From assembly GCA_963819855.1 (NCBI GenBank), contig CAWFYC010000028.1:186001-250000 (forward strand): 64,000 bases of DNA, read 5' to 3'. Shown in pieces: positions 34,666 through 43,574 of the stretch (within the stretch, counting starts at the first letter, position 1; the number at the start of each line of letters is the position of its first letter). A model generated the notes under the pieces. That model saw only the letters and a list, made by a program, of their open reading frames with translations, searched no databases and was not told the DNA's origin. Made by a program: the position numbers and the translations under genes. The DNA is from JAMXLO01 sp963819855 (GTDB lineage Bacteria; Pseudomonadota; Alphaproteobacteria; Acetobacterales; Acetobacteraceae).

Positions 34666-35760
34666 CTACTGCTCCACCATGCCCATCCACCACATGGTGC
34701 GCTGTCCGACATCGATGTCGTATGCGCGCGCGAAATGCAGTCCGCCATCGTCGCTGATGCGGAACAGCGAAAGTTGCGCGCCGGTGATGTGCGCAACCGT
34801 CATCAGGCGACCGCTGGGATCGATATGGAAGGTGCGCGGATGGACGCCGTGTGAATCGATGTGCTCGATCAGGTGCGGCTCGCCGCTCGATTGGTCGATC
34901 GTGTAGACCGCCAGCGAGTTCTCGCCGTCCGCGCTGCTGGCGCGGTTGGCGACATAGACGGCATGCCCGTTCGGATGCACGTGCACGGTGCCGACTGCCT
35001 GGCGGGTTACCGGCGCTCGCCCCAGGGCGTTCTTCCGGAACCGCGGCGTCGGCGACAGGGCACCATTCGCAAGCTCGAACATGTCGAGCGCATTCTGCCG
35101 CTCCAGCGACACATAAACCCACGGCATCGACGGGTGGAAATCGAGATGCCGCGGCCCGAAGCCATAGCCGCCCTCGGGCGCAACCGAGACGCCGTTGCTC
35201 AGTACGCCGTCCTTGAAATCGAACACCTTCAGCGCGCCCGGCTCCTCCGGTTTGCCATCGGCGGCATCGTGGCCGCGGGTGACCAGGATGACCTGCCGGT
35301 TGTCCGGCGTCGCACGCACCTGATGGGCGAAGATCCCCGCATCGACCGGACCGGGCTGCGCCACCTCATCACCTGGCGTCCCATCCGCATTGATCCGGTA
35401 GACGCGGATAGCGCTGGGATTGTTGAACGCGACCAGCACGTACTGCGAGGGAATGTCGGTCGCCATATGGATCGGCCGCGTCGGCAGCCCGATCGGCCTG
35501 CCATGGGGGCTGAGCGCCCCACTGTCGCGGTCGATGCGCAGCGCGCTCACGTTATGCGTATTGCCGGCGGCGCCCATACCCGACGCGCTGTCGCTGGTTG
35601 CCGCATACAGGTACTGCCGCGACACATGCGGCCAGACGTACTGCACATTCGCAGGCAGACTGATGGTGCCGCGACGCGTCAGGGCCGCACCGTCCACATC
35701 CACGTCGTAGTGCGTCAGTTCGGGCCCGACGCTCGCGTACAGTGATACCTTGTTTGGCAC
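34666..35760 (-). CDS. Lactonase family (YbhE/6-phosphogluconolactonase-like) beta-propeller
   Basis: 364 aa from GTG 35760, chosen for the GGGAGTAGGG just upstream; it starts 4 bases past the previous gene's stop. Seven-bladed propeller repeats are visible: YLYAATSDSASG, YVLVAFNNPSAIRVYRI, FGPRHLDFHPSMPWVYVSLE, HAVYVANRASS and HPRTFHIDPSGRLMTVAH. The GPRHLxFHP motif is typical. It may hydrolyse a lactone produced by the dehydrogenase encoded immediately upstream in the same operon; the pairing is inferred. Confidence 0.88.
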   Translation of the reverse strand: MPNKVSLYASVGPELTHYDVDVDGAALTRRGTISLPANVQYVWPHVSRQYLYAATSDSASGMGAAGNTHNVSALRIDRDSGALSPHGRPIGLPTRPIHMATDIPSQYVLVAFNNPSAIRVYRINADGTPGDEVAQPGPVDAGIFAHQVRATPDNRQVILVTRGHDAADGKPEEPGALKVFDFKDGVLSNGVSVAPEGGYGFGPRHLDFHPSMPWVYVSLERQNALDMFELANGALSPTPRFRKNALGRAPVTRQAVGTVHVHPNGHAVYVANRASSADGENSLAVYTIDQSSGEPHLIEHIDSHGVHPRTFHIDPSGRLMTVAHITGAQLSLFRISDDGGLHFARAYDIDVGQRTMWWMGMVEQ

Positions 35761-35764
35761 GTCC

Positions 35765-36847
35765 CTACTCCCACGGCTGGACCATGATCTTGGCATGCTG
35801 TTCGGGGTTCGCCAGGTCGGCAAACGCGCCCTTCACACCGTCGAGTCCGACATGGCCGGTGATCAGCGGCGACACGTCCACCTTGCCTTCGGCGATGTGA
35901 TGCAGGGCGGCAGCAAACTCCTCGCCGGTATAGCCGAGCACGAATTGCAGATTGAGCTGCTTGATGATGCCGAAAAACGGTTCGAACCGGTCGGTCTCCA
36001 TGCACACGCCGACCACCACGATGCGCGCGCCCGACGGCGCACCATCGATGATCTGCTGGATCACGCCGGGAACGCCGACGCATTCGAACATCACCGCCGG
36101 CCGCTGCTTTGGGCCGCTACCGAACAGCTGCGCATAGCGGCTGCCGTCATAGCCCGTGGGCGTCGCGGCATCCTGCCAGCTCTGATACGGCGAGGTCGCC
36201 GCCGGATCGATCACCACATCGGCGCCCATCCGCAGCGCGAATGCACGCCGACCCGGCGAGAAATCCGCGGCAATGATCGGATGCACGTTACGAATCTTCA
36301 GACCCGCAATCACCGAAAGACCGACCGGGCCGCAACCGATCACCAGCGGCACATCGTCATCCGCCAGCCGCGCGTTCTGCACGGCATGCCAACCGACCGC
36401 GATCGGCTCGGTGAGTGCCGCCTTGTCGGCAGGCAGCCCGTTCGGGACCTCGAGCAGCAGGCGCTCGGCCAGCGGCATGTACTGCGCGTAGCCACCGGCG
36501 ATGTCGTTGGAATAGCCGATGCCCTGAACGTTGCTGCCGGCGATCGTCATCGGCATCGAACAGACCAGCGTTCCGGGCTTCAGGCGCTTGTCGGTACCAG
36601 GACCATGTTCGACAATCTCGCAGCAGAATTCGTGGCCGAACACCACGTCGCGTGCCGGATCCATCGGCCAACGTCCGCCCGCACGGCGCGAACGGTCAAC
36701 GAACTGCTGCGTGTATTTGGCCGCGTGCAGATCGGTACCACAGATGCCGCAGCAAAGCGTCTTGACCAGCACCTGGCCTTCGGCCGGCCTGGGATCGGCG
36801 ACAGTATCGACGACGATGTCGCCGTGGCGGAAGATCGCGGCGCGCAT
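35765..36847 (-). CDS. Zinc-dependent alcohol/sugar dehydrogenase (MDR)
   Basis: 360 aa. Catalytic zinc site: Cys in CCGICGTDLHA (about residue 36) and His-Glu in VVFGHEFCCEI. The Rossmann NAD motif reads VIGCGPVGLSVIAGLK. The lobe that holds the structural zinc (normally four closely spaced cysteines) is absent: the region after the catalytic histidine has SMPMTIAGSNVQGIGYS instead. It is close to threonine/sorbitol dehydrogenase-like MDRs. It overlaps no neighbour but sits 4 bases from the lactonase, suggesting a dehydrogenase-lactonase pair. Confidence 0.88.
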   Translation of the reverse strand: MRAAIFRHGDIVVDTVADPRPAEGQVLVKTLCCGICGTDLHAAKYTQQFVDRSRRAGGRWPMDPARDVVFGHEFCCEIVEHGPGTDKRLKPGTLVCSMPMTIAGSNVQGIGYSNDIAGGYAQYMPLAERLLLEVPNGLPADKAALTEPIAVGWHAVQNARLADDDVPLVIGCGPVGLSVIAGLKIRNVHPIIAADFSPGRRAFALRMGADVVIDPAATSPYQSWQDAATPTGYDGSRYAQLFGSGPKQRPAVMFECVGVPGVIQQIIDGAPSGARIVVVGVCMETDRFEPFFGIIKQLNLQFVLGYTGEEFAAALHHIAEGKVDVSPLITGHVGLDGVKGAFADLANPEQHAKIMVQPWE

Positions 36848-36868
36848 GGCAGTTCCTCCGTTGGATCG

Positions 36869-37483
36869 TTATGTTGCCAGCATCGTGCGAATGTCGGGCA
36901 GATGCTCGCTGCCCCAGAACAGCTCGCCATCGACGACGAAACTCGGCACTCCGAATACGCCATTAGCCTCCGCCGCGCGGCTGATCGCGGTCACCTCGTC
37001 ACGGCCGACCTGCGCCTGCGCGGCGAACGCAGAGCCATCGGCGCCGGCTTCCGCCAGCACCGCGGCGACAACCGCGACATCCTCGATGTCCAGTTCGCGC
37101 TTCCAGAAGCGCTCGAATACCGTGTCATGGTAGCGGCGAAACACCGCGTCGCCAGCACGCTGCGCGTACCGCATTCCGGCCGCGGCCAGCGAAGAGTCCC
37201 AGATCTTCTGCGGACCGCGGATCACCAGTCCACGTTTGCGTGCCTGGCGGCGACAGTCCATGTAGCTGTAGCGCACGCGTCGCCACTGATGGGCGTTGCG
37301 GTTCTCCTCCAACACGCTGCCATCCGCGTCGATCCGTGCCGAGCCGAGGAAGCTTGGGATGTCGAGCACGTAAGGCAGCCATTCCAGCCGCACGGGAAAA
37401 TCACGCTCCAATTGGTATGCAAGGTCCTTGGCCAGATAGGCGTACGGACTCTTGTAGTCGGTATACACCGTAATGCAGCGCAT
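36869..37483 (-). CDS. DsbA-fold protein, 2-hydroxychromene-2-carboxylate isomerase-like
   Basis: 204 aa. The N-terminus ITVYTDYKSPYAYLAKDLAY shows the kappa-class/HCCA-isomerase pattern with Ser in place of the DsbA CxxC. The C-terminus has NGVFGVPSFVVDGELFWGSE, the cis-proline loop. HCCA isomerases act with glutathione in naphthalene catabolism; many homologues have unknown substrates. It lies directly upstream of the Zn-dehydrogenase and lactonase, consistent with a small aromatic or sugar catabolic operon. Confidence 0.85.
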   Translation of the reverse strand: MRCITVYTDYKSPYAYLAKDLAYQLERDFPVRLEWLPYVLDIPSFLGSARIDADGSVLEENRNAHQWRRVRYSYMDCRRQARKRGLVIRGPQKIWDSSLAAAGMRYAQRAGDAVFRRYHDTVFERFWKRELDIEDVAVVAAVLAEAGADGSAFAAQAQVGRDEVTAISRAAEANGVFGVPSFVVDGELFWGSEHLPDIRTMLAT

Positions 37484-37488
37484 GGTGC

Positions 37489-38118
37489 TCAGAGCGGAAT
37501 GGTGCGGAGTTTCATCGCGTCATCCCATAGCTTGTCGCGGTCGGTATCGAACACCAACTTCGGGTCCTCCGGTATCGTGAACCAGCCGCCCAGTGCGAGT
37601 TCGCCGTCGAGCTGTCCGGGTCCCCAACCGGCGTAGCCGAACGCGACGATACTCTGCTTCGGGCCTTGATGGTGACCGATATCGCGCAGGACCGCGGGAT
37701 CGGCGGTCATCGACACGTGGCCATCGATCTCGATGGTGCCGGTGCGGTGATAGTCGGCGCTGTGCACGATGAACCCGATCTCCGGCTGCACGGGCCCGCC
37801 GGCGAACACGCGTACGGTCCCCTGACTGCCCTTGCTGTCGAGCCGGAGCGCATCCAGCAGCTTCGCCACCGGCACCTCGTCGAGCGGCCGGTTGATCACG
37901 ATCCCCAGCGCGCCGTCCTTGTTGTGTTGAACGATGAGAATGACCGTGTGCCGAAAGCGCGGATCACCCATTTCGGGGGTAGCGACCAGAAGCTGGCCGG
38001 CGAGCGATCCGCCCGGCTGCGCGTCCTCGGGTTTCGACAGCGCGACGTTGAACAGCAGCGGCGACACCAGCAGGACGCCGAACGACAGCATGACACGCCT
38101 GGACCGCATGTGTGCCAT
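37489..38118 (-). CDS. YqgE/AlgH family (UPF0301) protein with N-terminal signal-like segment
   Basis: 209 aa from ATG 38118 (ATG 38109 also possible). The family core is GGSLAGQLLVATPEMGDPRF, HNKDGALGIVINRPLDEVPV, RVFAGGPVQPE and IVAFGYAGWGPGQLDGEL. Most YqgE/AlgH proteins are cytoplasmic and begin near the core, but this one has an extra basic and hydrophobic start (MRSRRVMLSFGVLLVSPLLF) that looks like a signal peptide ending ALS-K, suggesting export. Function of the family is poorly defined. Confidence 0.85.
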   Translation of the reverse strand: MAHMRSRRVMLSFGVLLVSPLLFNVALSKPEDAQPGGSLAGQLLVATPEMGDPRFRHTVILIVQHNKDGALGIVINRPLDEVPVAKLLDALRLDSKGSQGTVRVFAGGPVQPEIGFIVHSADYHRTGTIEIDGHVSMTADPAVLRDIGHHQGPKQSIVAFGYAGWGPGQLDGELALGGWFTIPEDPKLVFDTDRDKLWDDAMKLRTIPL

Positions 38119-38191
38119 GCCCGATATCCTGCCGCGATGCACGCGCGGGTGCAAACCGGTCGATGTTGCCCCGTGAACTCGCGGCAACCTG

Positions 38192-39055
38192 TCAGCGCGG
38201 TACCACTCTGCGGTAGAGATGCCAGGTTGCGTGCCCAAGCACCGGTAGGACGACCACCAGGCCGACAAACAATGGCAACGAGCCAAGCACCAGGCCGCAG
38301 GCAATGATCAGGCCCCATAGCGCCATGACACCCGGGTTCGCCGTCACGGCGCGCACCGACGTCGACACCGCAATCCCGATCCCGACATTGCGGTCGAGCA
38401 GCAGCGGGAACGACACGACGCTGACGGCCAGTGCCAGCAGCGCGAACAGGAAACCGACGCCGATGCCGACGACGATCATCGTCCAACCTGCACTCGTGGT
38501 GAACACATCGCCGAGGAAACTGGCGACCGACACCGGCGGCAATGGGCCAAGCGTAACGACGTAGATGATCTGCGCCACCACCAGCCACAGCAGGAACAGC
38601 GCGATCAGCATAAGGCCTAGCAACATGATCGAGCCGATCGACGGTGCGCGGAGCACACCGAAAGCATCCACCCAGCGGACGTCGCCGCCCTGCTCGCGGC
38701 GCCGACTCATTTCGTTCAGTCCAATGGCAGCGAACGGACCAACCAAAGCGAAGCCCGAAGCCAGCGGGAACAGTTCCGGCAGCAAACCGTGACCGGATGC
38801 CAGCCGGGCCAGGACCAGACCGATCACCGGATAGATCACGCAAAGGAAGATGACGTCGGTACGGTTCGCTTCGAAGTCCGCGAGGCCACGCGCGAGCGCA
38901 TCCCAGAGGTCGTGCACGCCAATGCGACGAACAGCGACAGGGGCGTCCTGGACAGCACCTTCGTGCCAGTATTCTTCAGGCTTGGCGGTGCCGATTTCCT
39001 GCACCGCGAGGCGGATCTGATCCCACCCCCAACCGGGTGGACTTTGGATGACCAT
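38192..39055 (-). CDS. DUF2189 domain integral membrane protein
   Basis: 287 aa from ATG 39055, with GGGAGGAAC upstream. A soluble N-terminus (about 80 residues) with VRRIGVHDLWDALARGLADF, the DUF2189 entry motif, is followed by about six hydrophobic helices ending GHATWHLYRRVVPR. DUF2189 proteins occur next to respiratory genes in some proteobacteria but have no assigned function. Stand-alone here. Confidence 0.85.
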   Translation of the reverse strand: MVIQSPPGWGWDQIRLAVQEIGTAKPEEYWHEGAVQDAPVAVRRIGVHDLWDALARGLADFEANRTDVIFLCVIYPVIGLVLARLASGHGLLPELFPLASGFALVGPFAAIGLNEMSRRREQGGDVRWVDAFGVLRAPSIGSIMLLGLMLIALFLLWLVVAQIIYVVTLGPLPPVSVASFLGDVFTTSAGWTMIVVGIGVGFLFALLALAVSVVSFPLLLDRNVGIGIAVSTSVRAVTANPGVMALWGLIIACGLVLGSLPLFVGLVVVLPVLGHATWHLYRRVVPR

Positions 39056-39177
39056 GCATGTTCCTCCCGAACCATTGGTCGGGGAGCGGCCGCCGTCAGA
39101 GAGCCACGGCTCCCCCACGCCACGGACGATACGCTCAAGGCTCCCGAGGAACCATCACAAAATGGCGACCTACAGTG

Positions 39178-40464
39178 TCAGCGCCCAACCGCCGCGACCG
39201 TGCGCGGATCGGCAGCCGGGACGGAAATCGCTCCACCACGGTCTGAGGCAAAGGTGCTGGTCTCCTGCACGCCGCGCCTGCCAAATGACTCAACCACGGG
39301 TACATCGGCCGGATCGATCGGCTGCATACGCGGCTTGCGCGCCAGCGCCTGCTCGATGAACGGCGCCAGCTCGGCCTGCTTCTGCCGCGCGCGCACCGCA
39401 TCCCGCGCCTTGAACTCCGGCAGCAGTTTTTCCGCGAACAGTTCGAGCAAATCGCAGATGTGCTCGTGCTTGTTGGTGCCGGACTGCTGCACGAAGATCA
39501 CCTGATCGACGCCGGCGTCCTCGTAGCCCTTCAGATGCGCGCGCAACTGGTCGGGCGTGCCGATGCCGCCGCGACCGGCATTGTCAGGCAACCGGTCCTT
39601 CACTTCCAGGAACTGTTCCCACATGTTGGTGACGCCGGGCTGATGTTTGCCGAAGATGGCGATATAGCCGAGCGAATAGCCGAAGAAGCGGAAGCCATCG
39701 AGGCCGCGGCGAATCGCCTCCTGCTCGTCGGTATGGCACGACATGCCGGTCACCAGCGCGATGTTCGGATTGACGCTGTGACCGATCGGCACGCAGTCCG
39801 GTGACTTGATGATATCGTAGTATTCCTGCACCCATTTCGCCGCCAGCTCCGGTTCCAGGAAGGCGAAGGTCAGTGCGCCGAGGCCGGCACGCGCGGCGCG
39901 ATGGATGGTCTCGCGCTTGGAGCACGCCACCCACATCGGCGGATGCGGCTTCTGCACCGACTTTGGCACCAGGTTGCGGCATGGCATGTCGAAGTAGGTG
40001 CCGCGGAAGCCGGGATAGGGGCGCATCGCCAGCATGTTGGCGGCCTGCTCGGTCGCCTCGCGCCACATCGCGCTCTTTTCCTCAGGCGGGAGGTTGAAGC
40101 CTTCCATCTCCAGCGCGGTGGCCAATTCACCGGTGCCCCAGTCGGCGCGTCCGTTCGACACCAGGTCAAGCGTCGCGATCCGCTCCGCCACGCGCGCAGG
40201 GTGATTGTATTTCGGCGGCATCAGTACGATGCCGTGGCCCAGCCGGATCCGTTGGGTGCGCTGCGAGCAGGCGGCCAGGAAGATCTCAGGCGCGGAGGAA
40301 TGCGAGTATTCCTCGAGGAAGTGATGCTCGACCTCCCACACGTAGTCGATGCCGAGTTTGTCGGCGAGCTCGACCTGCGCGAGTGCGTCCTGGTACAGGC
40401 GGCGTTCGGAATCCTCGCCCCACGGTTGCGGCAACTGATGTTCGTAAAACATGCCGAATTTCAT
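39178..40464 (-). CDS. LLM-class flavin-dependent oxidoreductase (luciferase-like)
   Basis: 428 aa. Start MKFGMFYEHQLPQPWGEDSE, then LGIDYVWEVEHHFLEEYSHS, RIRLGHGIVLMPPKYNHPAR and VSNGRADWGTGELATALEME, all typical of bacterial-luciferase-type TIM barrels. It is longer than average because of a charged C-terminal tail. It lies 15 bases after a ThDP enzyme gene on the same strand, which suggests a shared catabolic role (flavin oxidation plus carbon-carbon cleavage), by inference. Confidence 0.9.
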   Translation of the reverse strand: MKFGMFYEHQLPQPWGEDSERRLYQDALAQVELADKLGIDYVWEVEHHFLEEYSHSSAPEIFLAACSQRTQRIRLGHGIVLMPPKYNHPARVAERIATLDLVSNGRADWGTGELATALEMEGFNLPPEEKSAMWREATEQAANMLAMRPYPGFRGTYFDMPCRNLVPKSVQKPHPPMWVACSKRETIHRAARAGLGALTFAFLEPELAAKWVQEYYDIIKSPDCVPIGHSVNPNIALVTGMSCHTDEQEAIRRGLDGFRFFGYSLGYIAIFGKHQPGVTNMWEQFLEVKDRLPDNAGRGGIGTPDQLRAHLKGYEDAGVDQVIFVQQSGTNKHEHICDLLELFAEKLLPEFKARDAVRARQKQAELAPFIEQALARKPRMQPIDPADVPVVESFGRRGVQETSTFASDRGGAISVPAADPRTVAAVGR

Positions 40465-40479
40465 TGTCGTTTCCCCTTG

Positions 40480-42099
40480 TTAGCTGCGGCCCGGCGCGAT
40501 GAATTCCCACGGCGCGTATTCCTGGGAAATGTCGGTCATCACCTCGATCAGTGCGGGCGAATTCGCCGCCAGCGCCTCGCGCAGCGCGCCGCGCAGCCCG
40601 TCGGCATCGTTGGCGCGCCACGACGGTACGCCAAAGCTCTTGGCGTAGACCTGGAAGTCGGGGTTGCGCAGCTTCGAGCCGGAATCGCGGCCCTCGAACA
40701 GCCGGCGCTGATCGCGCAGCACGTTGCCGTACGACGAGTTGTTGAACAGCACGGTCACCAGGTTGATGCCGAACTGCACCGCCGTGGCGAGTTCGGCGCC
40801 ACCGAACAGGAAGCCGCCATCGCCGGTCAGCGCCACCACCGGCCGATCCGGCATTGCCACCTTGACGCCGAGAGCGGTGGGGAACCCGGCGCCGAGGGTA
40901 CCGGAGAAACCCGACGTGATCAGCGTGCGCGGCGAGTGGATCGGGAAGCCGAACCAGGAGACGTAGCCCGCCTGGGTCATCTCGTCGCATAGGATGCCGT
41001 TTTCCGGCAGCACGTCGCGGATCGCATCGAGGAACGACATCTGCGGCTGCACCTTCTGGATCGTCTGTGCGGTCTCCGCCTTGGCACGCGCGATCGTTTC
41101 TGCGCGCGCGGTATCGTTGCGGGGTGCGACCGCCGCGGCGAGTGCACGCGCCGCATCGGCGCTGTCGGCGACGATCGGCACATCGGCCTTCAGGCGGCGC
41201 ATCTCGACCGGATCGATATCGATCCGCGCGACCTTCAGGCCGGCAGGGGCGGCGCCCCAGCGCGACATCGGCACTTCCAGCCGCGTGCCGAATGCGACCA
41301 GCAGATCGGTCTGCGGCCATAGCTTGTAGGCCGACGCGATGGTGAGGCCGAGCGGATTGCGGTCATCGACGATGCCGCGTCCGCTGCGGAACGACACGAC
41401 GGGCGCGTTGATGCGTTCCGCCAGCGCGCGGATCTCAGCCGCCGCATGCAGCGCGCCGCCACCTACCCACAGCATCGGCGCTCTCGCCTCATTCAGCAGT
41501 TTCGTCAGCGCAGCGATCCGGTCAGGATCAGGCAGCGGGTTCGGATGGCGCGGCAGCGGTTCCTGCGGTGTGACCTCGGTCGAGGCGCCGAACTGATCCC
41601 ACGGCATCTCCAGTGCGACCGGACCTGGACGGCCCGACTGCATCTCCTGGAAGGCGCGTGCGGTGAGGTACGACGCCTGGCTCGGATGCTCGATACGTTC
41701 GGCCCATTTCAGCAGGCTGCGCAGCGTGGCCAGCTGGTCCGGCAGCTCATGCAACTGGCCGCGGCCGCGACCGATCATCATGCTCGGCACTTGGCCGGTG
41801 AGGCACAGCACCGGTGCGTTGACGCCCCAGGCGGTCGCCAGCGCGGCGGTGGTGTTGAGCACGCCAGGACCGGGCACCACCGCATACGCGGCGGGCCGTC
41901 CGGTGGCACAGGCATAGCCCAGCGCCATGTAGGCGGTGGTCTGCTCGTGCCGCGCGTTGATCAGGCGCAAGCTGTTGGAGGCGCGTGCGAAGGCGTCGAA
42001 CAGGCCATAGGTCTGCACGCCAGGCAGGCCGAACACGGTGTCGATGCCGTGGCGCAGCAGGCTGTCGACGATGGCTTCTCCGCCGGTCATGCGTGGCAT
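40480..42099 (-). CDS. Thiamine diphosphate-dependent enzyme (acetolactate synthase/benzoylformate decarboxylase superfamily)
   Basis: 539 aa from ATG 42099, with GAGGA upstream; ATG 42090 is possible. The activating glutamate is in INARHEQTTAYMALGYACAT, the ThDP-Mg motif is GDGGFLFGGAELATAVQFG with NN downstream, and the middle domain has LWVGGGALHAAAE. The sequence alone does not separate acetolactate synthase, 2-oxoacid decarboxylase, benzaldehyde lyase or oxalyl-CoA decarboxylase; no regulatory-subunit gene is present, which argues against a biosynthetic acetolactate synthase. Divergent from an MFS transporter gene. Confidence 0.9.
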   Translation of the reverse strand: MPRMTGGEAIVDSLLRHGIDTVFGLPGVQTYGLFDAFARASNSLRLINARHEQTTAYMALGYACATGRPAAYAVVPGPGVLNTTAALATAWGVNAPVLCLTGQVPSMMIGRGRGQLHELPDQLATLRSLLKWAERIEHPSQASYLTARAFQEMQSGRPGPVALEMPWDQFGASTEVTPQEPLPRHPNPLPDPDRIAALTKLLNEARAPMLWVGGGALHAAAEIRALAERINAPVVSFRSGRGIVDDRNPLGLTIASAYKLWPQTDLLVAFGTRLEVPMSRWGAAPAGLKVARIDIDPVEMRRLKADVPIVADSADAARALAAAVAPRNDTARAETIARAKAETAQTIQKVQPQMSFLDAIRDVLPENGILCDEMTQAGYVSWFGFPIHSPRTLITSGFSGTLGAGFPTALGVKVAMPDRPVVALTGDGGFLFGGAELATAVQFGINLVTVLFNNSSYGNVLRDQRRLFEGRDSGSKLRNPDFQVYAKSFGVPSWRANDADGLRGALREALAANSPALIEVMTDISQEYAPWEFIAPGRS

Positions 42100-42261
42100 T
42101 GGCTGGTCCTCGCGCTGGTGTTCGTGGGCACGTTGGCATGGCGGGACAGGCGGGAAAAGCGGTCGGGCGATCCGCGATCCGCTTATGGCTGCGTTGCCCA
42201 AAACGCGCGCAGCCTCTCTCAACGCGCGACGCTAGGCTACTGGCGAGTAGCAAAGGAAGTG

Positions 42262-43572
42262 ATGATGCCGCCCGTGACCACCGCACTCACTCTCGAGACC
42301 ACCACCATGCGCCGCATCTCCTGGCGGCTGATGCCGTTCCTGCTGCTGGCCTACCTGATCTGTTACATCGACCGGGTGAATGTCGGCTTCGCTTCGCTGC
42401 AGATGAACAAGGCGGTGGGCATCGACCCAAAGACCTACGGTCTCGGCGCCGGCATCTTCTTCATTGGCTACTTCATCCTCGAGGTGCCCTCGAACCTGGC
42501 GCTGGAGCGGTTCGGCGCACGCACCTGGATCGCACGCATCATGATTACCTGGGGCCTGGTCTCGGCGGCGTTCGCGCTGATCGGCGGGCCGATCTCGTTC
42601 CTGGTTTTGCGGTTCCTGCTCGGCGCCGCCGAGGCCGGATTCTTTCCGGGCGTGATTCTCTACATCACCTACTGGTACCCGGCGCATTACCGCGCGATCA
42701 TCGTCGGCATCTTCATGGTGGCGATCCCGGTGGCCGGCCTGGTCGGATCGCCGATCTCGGGCGGGATTCTCTACATGGATGGACTGCTCGGACTGGGCGG
42801 CTGGCAGTGGATCTTCCTGCTGGAAGCGGCGCCCGCCGTGCTGTTGGGCATCGCCTCGTTCATCTGGCTGACCGACCGGCCGGAACACGCGAAATGGCTG
42901 ACGGGCGAGCAGCAACGGTGGCTGGTCGCGAAGCTCGATCTCGAACGCCGGCGTGCGCCACGCATCTCGCATCAATCGGTCTGGCGCGTGATGACCAATA
43001 AATACGTGCTGATCATGGCACTGGTATATTCCGGCGCCGCGGGTGCCTCGACGTCGCTGGCGCTGTGGATGCCGCAACTGGTGAAGTCATTCGGCCTCAC
43101 CAACTGGCAGACCGGCCTGCTGAACGCGGTGCCGTTCGGCATCGCCGCGGTATGGATGATCCTGTGGGGCCGCAGTTCCGACCGCAGCGGCGAGCGAGTG
43201 TGGCACAATGCTCTGCCGTTGGCCTGGATGGTGCTGGCGATGGTCGCCACGTTCTTCGCCATCGGCAGTCTGTGGGCGATGATCCCGCTGCTGACCCTGA
43301 TCGCCGCCGGCACCTATGCCAGCAAGGGACCGTTCTGGGCACTGGCTTCCGAATGGCTGGGCGCGGCATCGGCCGCGGCGGGGCTGGCGCAGATCAACGC
43401 GCTGGGGAACCTGTCGGGTTTCGTGTTCAACTATCTGATCGGGTGGATCCAGGCCGAAACCGGGAGCTTCCCGCTCGCGCTGATGCCGATCGCGGCAGTG
43501 GCGGCGATCGGCACGATCTGTGTGCTGGTGATCGGCCGCCACCAGCCGCGCACAGTGGCGGCGACCACGTAG
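42262..43572 (+). CDS. MFS transporter, anion:cation symporter (ACS/phthalate permease) type
   Basis: 436 aa from ATG 42262 (GGAAG upstream). The ACS signature is clear: LICYIDRVNVGFASLQMNKA in helix 1, GYFILEVPSNLALERFGAR after helix 2, and AAEAGFFPGVILYITYWYPA in helix 4. This group imports organic anions such as phthalate, tartrate and hexuronates. Its place between the ThDP enzyme and the amidohydrolase suggests uptake of their substrate. Confidence 0.92.
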   Translation: MMPPVTTALTLETTTMRRISWRLMPFLLLAYLICYIDRVNVGFASLQMNKAVGIDPKTYGLGAGIFFIGYFILEVPSNLALERFGARTWIARIMITWGLVSAAFALIGGPISFLVLRFLLGAAEAGFFPGVILYITYWYPAHYRAIIVGIFMVAIPVAGLVGSPISGGILYMDGLLGLGGWQWIFLLEAAPAVLLGIASFIWLTDRPEHAKWLTGEQQRWLVAKLDLERRRAPRISHQSVWRVMTNKYVLIMALVYSGAAGASTSLALWMPQLVKSFGLTNWQTGLLNAVPFGIAAVWMILWGRSSDRSGERVWHNALPLAWMVLAMVATFFAIGSLWAMIPLLTLIAAGTYASKGPFWALASEWLGAASAAAGLAQINALGNLSGFVFNYLIGWIQAETGSFPLALMPIAAVAAIGTICVLVIGRHQPRTVAATT

Positions 43573-43574
43573 GC

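Noticed and set aside
35750..37636. 628-codon plus-strand frame
   Set aside because: Lies antisense across the Zn-dehydrogenase and isomerase genes; no recognisable domain.
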